Assembly: GCA_014529385.2 (NCBI GenBank)
Contig: CM043955.1
Coordinates: 136,286,108 to 136,350,107 of the forward strand
Source: Adiantum capillus-veneris
Taxonomy: Eukaryota > Streptophyta > Polypodiopsida > Polypodiales > Pteridaceae
DNA length: 64,000 nucleotides
Direction of reading: 5' to 3'
Part shown: positions 37,101 to 43,072 of the stretch, in pieces
Layout of the letters: each line of letters begins with the position of its first letter
Numbering within the stretch: position 1 is the first letter of the stretch
Program-made: the position numbers and the translations under genes
Notes under the pieces: model-generated
Seen by the model: only the letters and a program-made list of their open reading frames with translations
The model's database searches: none
What the model was told of the DNA's origin: nothing

Positions 37101-40100
37101 AATTTCCCGACATCTCCAGTAGATGTCTCTTCACAAGCAGATGACCTTAGAGGTCGAGTGCGATTGCTATCATCGCCGCCAAAGAAACACTATTTGTCCA
37201 AGAGCTGATGAACCATGCTGAGCTCGGCTACAACCCTATGGAATGAACCTAACCCTAATTTTTTGGTGCAGGTTTCAGGATGGAAAGTCAGTCGACTTTT
37301 CGAGCTCGACTGATGTCGAGATTGCTTTTTTTTTTAAGTTTAGAATATGTTTGAGAACTTGTTTGGTGATCCTGTTTGCAATTTGGTTGAAATGGATGGT
37401 ATCTGTCTTGAACGTATCTTGGTGCCGATTTGAATTGTTTGACTCTGATTGTAATACTGGTTTCAATGATTGGTGATTTTATTCTCAAGTGGAGTAGTGA
37501 GAAATAATGTTTGAGAATGCTTGTTCATACTCATGGCCCAGATCCTTGTGGTTATTTGCGGGGGGAGTATTGAATGATTGAAAAGTGTTGTTTTTACTCA
37601 TGGCCCGGACCCTTGTGGTTATTTACAGGGGGAGTATTGTTGTTGTGACTCCCAGCCCTGACCTGGATGGTTATGCGGGAGGAGTATTAAGAAGTCTGAG
37701 CAGTGGTTACTCTCAACAGCTCCAAACGATGCAGGCTGCAGTCTGGGGGGCGTTTGGTTGTAAAAGCCTCTATATCTCCCAGCCCGCACCTTTTTAGGTT
37801 ATGCGGGAGGAGTGATGAGGGAGTCGTTGAATATCTCCCGGCCCGGACCTTGTTAGGTTATGCGGGAGGAGTGTTCATCGACGGCTTTATGTTTCTATGT
37901 CTTGTAACATGCATATGTGAGCATTTGTGTTGCATTGTGATGTGCCAACCACTGAATATTCCTAATTGGATGAGATTGCCTGGATATGTAATTTTAGTGC
38001 ATCAAGATACCCGTGGAAGATCAGTGCGGTATGGGTGTGATGGCTAATTTTACTACGCTGGAATATCAAGAGTTCCGATCTGGACGAAAGGAGAAGCCAA
38101 CTCCTTGATCAAAAGAGCCGAAAGGAGAAGCTAACCCCTTAACAAAAAGAGCAAACTGATTGTCCCTCGGAATGACCCTCGAAAATTTTTTGAGCTATCT
38201 TGAGTTGTTTTGCAAACATGCTGTAATCGCGGACGATTATTATCTTTCAAGAAGGGGAGATGTCACAAACTGCTGACGTGTCAAAGCCCTGAAGAATAGA
38301 GCCAACTTGCAGATGCCAGCCGAGGGGCCTAAACCCTAAGAACAACAAGTAACAGAAGAAGAAGTCCTACCAACTTATGGGGACCCCGTTCGATGGGGCC
38401 CCAGTGACATAAAGGGATTAAAATAAAGCAAGACTCTCTCTCTCTCACACACACACACACACAATTGATGACGTGGCAGTTGTACGGACGCTCCGCGTTT
38501 TGCGTTGATTGATGACGTGGCAGTTGTACGAAATTCCGCAAATCGCGCTAGCAACTTTTTGGCATTGCTTTTGGATCAGAAGCTTTTGAGTTTTGAAGGC
38601 TTTTCATGTAAACTGCTTTTGGGGCCTAGGGGCTTTAAATATGTGTTGAAGACTCATTCTCTGGCATGCTTCCTGGAGAAGGTGCAGAGTCTAGAGTACC
38701 GACTTGTACTGAGTTGATGCAATATAAAGAAATACCGAAAGGGGCGCCAAAGTTTGGGGCCAAACTCTCTGGAGTGGAATTCCGCCACTCCATGTCGCGT
38801 GTCATCTCTCTCTTTCAGTTCAGTTGTTATTGAAGTGCTAAAAGTCTGTTCTTTTCTATCGGCACATGGTGCCCGTCTTGTGACAAGCAGCAGGTGCATC
38901 GATCGTGTTCACGGACACTACAAAAAACCACCGAACGGGATTGTTGTAGCAAAGGCGGCCGTCCTTTGTTTGTTCGGACCCGAAATTGCAATGAATTACG
39001 CTTTGGTGCCTGGTTGAAGTTCGCCTTGCCGAAAACAGGTAGATAGGCTTTGACCCCACAACAATCGGAACCAACACCCTATCTTGGGCAAGCTAACCAC
39101 ATGGGCTCTCACAACTTCTTGTGTATGGGCTTCACAAAATGTATTCTTCAATTCAATTGTGCTGAGTATACACACACAGAGAACCCGAGAGCAGAAAGTG
39201 AGGTGAAACACTCTAATGAGCTCCAAGTTTAGAGCTTGAGGATTGAAATGGAAGCTCTTGACAGAGGCTCTTAACACACATAATGGATGCTAGAAAAACT
39301 CAAGGAAATTCTTAATGCTAAGGGCACAAAAGAGGAAGTAAAAATTGCACTAATTGCAATGCAATGAAAACCTAGCAAAGAGCCTAATGCTCCACTAATC
39401 ACTGATCCCTTAAATCAACGAGGGTAGTGGCTCATTGGTATCGCCAAGAGCGTGCCCAAGTTTAATTAAGATCACGAGTGATTAGGGAACTTAAGCTAGA
39501 AAGAGAGTTAAGGATCTAATTGGTGAGATTACGAAATACTAATCCCTTTATGGCTCTGATACCAATTGTTGGATCAAGGGGGATTAAGTAGAGTAGCATT
39601 CATGCTGACACACACTAATTAACTTGCTAATTACACAAGATGAGAGAGAGAGAGTTTAGACTCAAATGATGAATTGACTAGCTTGAAATAGTGATTACAA
39701 AAGGTGCTTTTATAGCACAAAAGAGGCATCTTCACTTGCCACATGCATCTACTAAAAAAACAGCTTGGATTTTCGGATCCACCTGTGTAAGGCACTTTTA
39801 GGTGAGTCAAAACTACTCCAAAAATGGGTTTACTATGTCTAGAAAACTCCCCCATGGGTAGTACCATGACTTGGGCCACTTTTAGGCCATGCTCCATATG
39901 CTCCAGGCCACCTAGGATGCCATGTAGACGGGGTATTCTCACACATTCATTTCCGGGCTAGACCAAAGCCGACGATCCCAACATTTAGGTTCTTTTCTTG
40001 AGTAATGATACCGAAGACAGCCAAAGAACTCTGATACCAATGTAATGTGCAACGGAAGTGATTGATGGTGAATGCTCATCAGGATGAGTGCTCAATGCGC

Positions 40101-43009
40101 ACTCAAGGTTCCTTTTACTGAAAGGGAGAGAGAGTCCCCCCTTTTTACTTCATGAAATTTGTGCAATAGACTAGTGCAAGAAAGAGAATGAAAACTGAGT
40201 GAAAGTGCTGTGAGTGATAGAGAGAGAGAGAGAGAGAGAGAAGACCGACACTAGATGGGCTGGAAACGCTAGAGTGAAGGGCTGAAAAACGTTGGCCGAG
40301 GATGAGAAAAACGTTGGTGTTGAGGAGCTTCTAATCCTTGTGCAACATATGACTTGTTCTCCAGCTTCCTGCTCTTCAAGGCCCTCCATAGGCTTGCTTA
40401 TATAAACCATAAGCCGGGTCGAGCAACCTTATGCTGAGTCCCCACGATTTGGCAAATTAAGGCTTATTAATAAGTCACCTAATAAGAGGTAGTTCACATG
40501 CGATAAGATGAGGTTCACATGCGGTGAAATGCTTATGCTTGATGCTAATGGCTGTGCAATCGGAGGGTATGCAACTGCTTTGAAGTGCCTGGACATGCAC
40601 GTCCTGCATACAGGCTCACAAGGGTGCCAGAACACTTCCTAGGCTGACCTAAACCCTAGAAGTAGGAGTTACAGCTTGTCCACATGCACATTAGGTTAGA
40701 TGTGCACGTGACACTGAAGTCGTCTACTTTCATAAGCTATCGCGTGGCCTTCGTGATTAAGTACTAAACCAATGCAATCGCTTGAAGCATCACATTGTAT
40801 TCCAAATGGTTTTTGTAGATCACGTACAATAAGAAGTGGTGCATGTATGCTTAGCTTTTCAAAAGCTTCCTTTTGTTTACTACCCCATATTAAGGATATC
40901 TTTTTCCTTGAGAGGTCATGGAGAGGTGCAGCTTGCAATTGCTTGAAGCATCACATTATATTCCAAATGGTTTTCGTAGATCAGGTACAATAAGAAGTGG
41001 TCCATGGGTGCTTAGCTTTTCAAAAGCTTCCTTCTGTTTAATACCCCATATAAAGGATATCTTTTTCTTTAAGAGGTCATGGAGAGGTGCAGCTACATGA
41101 GCAAAATGGCAAATAAAATGTATGTAGTAGTAACAGAGTCCAAGGAAACTTTGAACATTGAACGGAAACACGCTGCGGCCATTCTGAAATAGCCTGAATC
41201 TTTGCAGGGTCCATCTTTATTTGATTATGAGAGGCTATATGTCCCAAATAGTGAATTTCTGTTAAGAAAAAATTTATAGCATTAACTTGAAGTTTATGCT
41301 TTTGCAATTCTTTGAAGACAATCTGCAATGTCATTTTATATTCTTCCTCTGTGTAAGAGAAGACAGAGATATCGTCAAAAAAGATTCCTGTGCACTGTCG
41401 ATGAGGACGAAAGATAAAGTCCATCATTCAATTGAAAGTTGTTGGAGTTTTAATAAGTCCAAAAGGAATACTAAAAACTCGTACCATCCGAAAGTTGTAC
41501 CGAATGCAGTTTTATGTATATCTTTGGGAGCAGTATAAATCTAATGATAGCTGCTCTTGAGGTCTATGCATTTGAAAATTCGTGCCCCCTGTAGCTTTCT
41601 AAAATACCATCAATTCTAAGAATTGGAAATCTATTCTTGATCATAATCTTGTTTAGAGAACGATAATCAATGCACATTCGAAAAGTGTCGTCTTTCTTCT
41701 GAACAAGCAAAATAGGTGAAAGTACTAGGTCAAACAAGACCCTTTTCCAAAAGCTCATTTACACTCCGTAATGTGGTTGATTTGGAAGTGAGCTGCCCGC
41801 AATTAGATCTATACAATTATTTTTCAATCTTTCGAGAGATAATGCATCGAGGAAAGTGTCAGTAAAGTAATCTTGGTGCTAATTTAAAAAAGTTAAGCGA
41901 TGCTTATCTAAATTTGACAAGACATTTTCACCACTCATCTCTCTCTTTGACAAAAATCAAGTAAGCAAAAAGATACTTCTTCAGTGAAGTGACTAACCAC
42001 GGATACTTACAAAATACTTGCACTAGCACCTACATTATATTGTTGCTCGTTAAAGCGAATGAATTTTGTAATGCCATAGCATTCCTAAAATAACATCACA
42101 TCCTTGGATTCGAGCAACTAGGAAAGCCTCTCGGTCAGAGTACTTGTCGATTTTCAGATTTAAAAGTCCTTAGTAGAGTTCGTGGTCAACCCCTCAAAGG
42201 CTGAACCGAAGCTGAACGCGGTTTTTAGCCTTTCTCAAGTAAAACCAAGAGACTCTGAGGTGTCTAATCAAATAAAATTGTTTATCGAACTTGAATCAAA
42301 TAGGATAAGGACTCTCCGCCCATTAAGGCTCCCCCATCCCTTTAAAAGTTGTCGTTATGTCACAAAGTGATGACGTGGTATGACCTAAAGGACGGGCTCC
42401 GGACAAAGAGGGATCAGAACCCTACTGAAAGATGTAGAAGAAGTTTTACCAACTTGAAGAACCTATCCGACAGGCCTGAAATTAAAGGTCATCACAACGA
42501 GACAGGTATCAGTAAAAATAAAATGGATCATCAAGCGCCATCACTGTCCATAGACCCATAACGAGGAACCACACAAGATAAGGCATGGTACAGAAATTGC
42601 TTCCAAGGCTTAGCCCCAAGAAACAAACCTCCGAATATAAGCTTGGCAAGCAATGCGCCACTCTGCATCTCTTGATCAATAATGCCAAAACCTCCCTTCT
42701 CTCCAAGCATAATAACACTGCGCCAATGAGCTCTAGGTCACGTGTCTTTGGAAGCCATTCGAGCAACCCCACAAAACATTGTGCATTAAGAACCGCAGTC
42801 GAGACAAAACTCTAGTGTGTAGGCAAAGTCAAGCAAAGAGGTAGTGAACCGGGCTGTCACAAGAAGAACCTGATTTACAATCAAAGCTTTGTCATCGAAA
42901 AATAATTGCAAAGAGGACCACTGGCAAAGCTTCCTCCTTATAGATTGCAAGGCCAGCTCAAATTGCTCTCAGGGGGAACATCAACGCAACATAATATCGA
43001 CCTCACACC

Positions 43010-43072
<63 letters not shown>

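Larger units (their letters stand above)
35944..38885 (+). mobile_element. Non-autonomous LTR retrotransposon, element D
   Basis: 5' LTR 35,944-36,561, primer site 36,563-36,574 (TGGTATCAGAGC), internal 1.70 kb, polypurine tract 38,249-38,260 (AAGAAGGGGAGA), 3' LTR 38,261-38,885. LTRs run TGTCACAAACTG to CTTGTGACA. The flanks AGGAG (35,939-35,943) and AGCAG (38,886-38,890) are a near-perfect duplication. It is the same family as element B but inverted relative to it, with no gag or pol recognised. Confidence 0.92.
34070..39983 (-). mobile_element. LTR retrotransposon, element C, with nested element D
   Basis: Minus strand: 5' LTR 39,567-39,983 (417 bp), primer site just below 39,567, 3' LTR 34,070-34,925 (same LTR enlarged by a 407 bp MITE). 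LTRs start TGTTGGGATCG and end TTGATCCAACA. The target duplication TTTAG is at 34,065-34,069 and 39,984-39,988. Without element D the internal part is about 1.7 kb and shows no pol domains, so it is non-autonomous. Confidence 0.92.
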
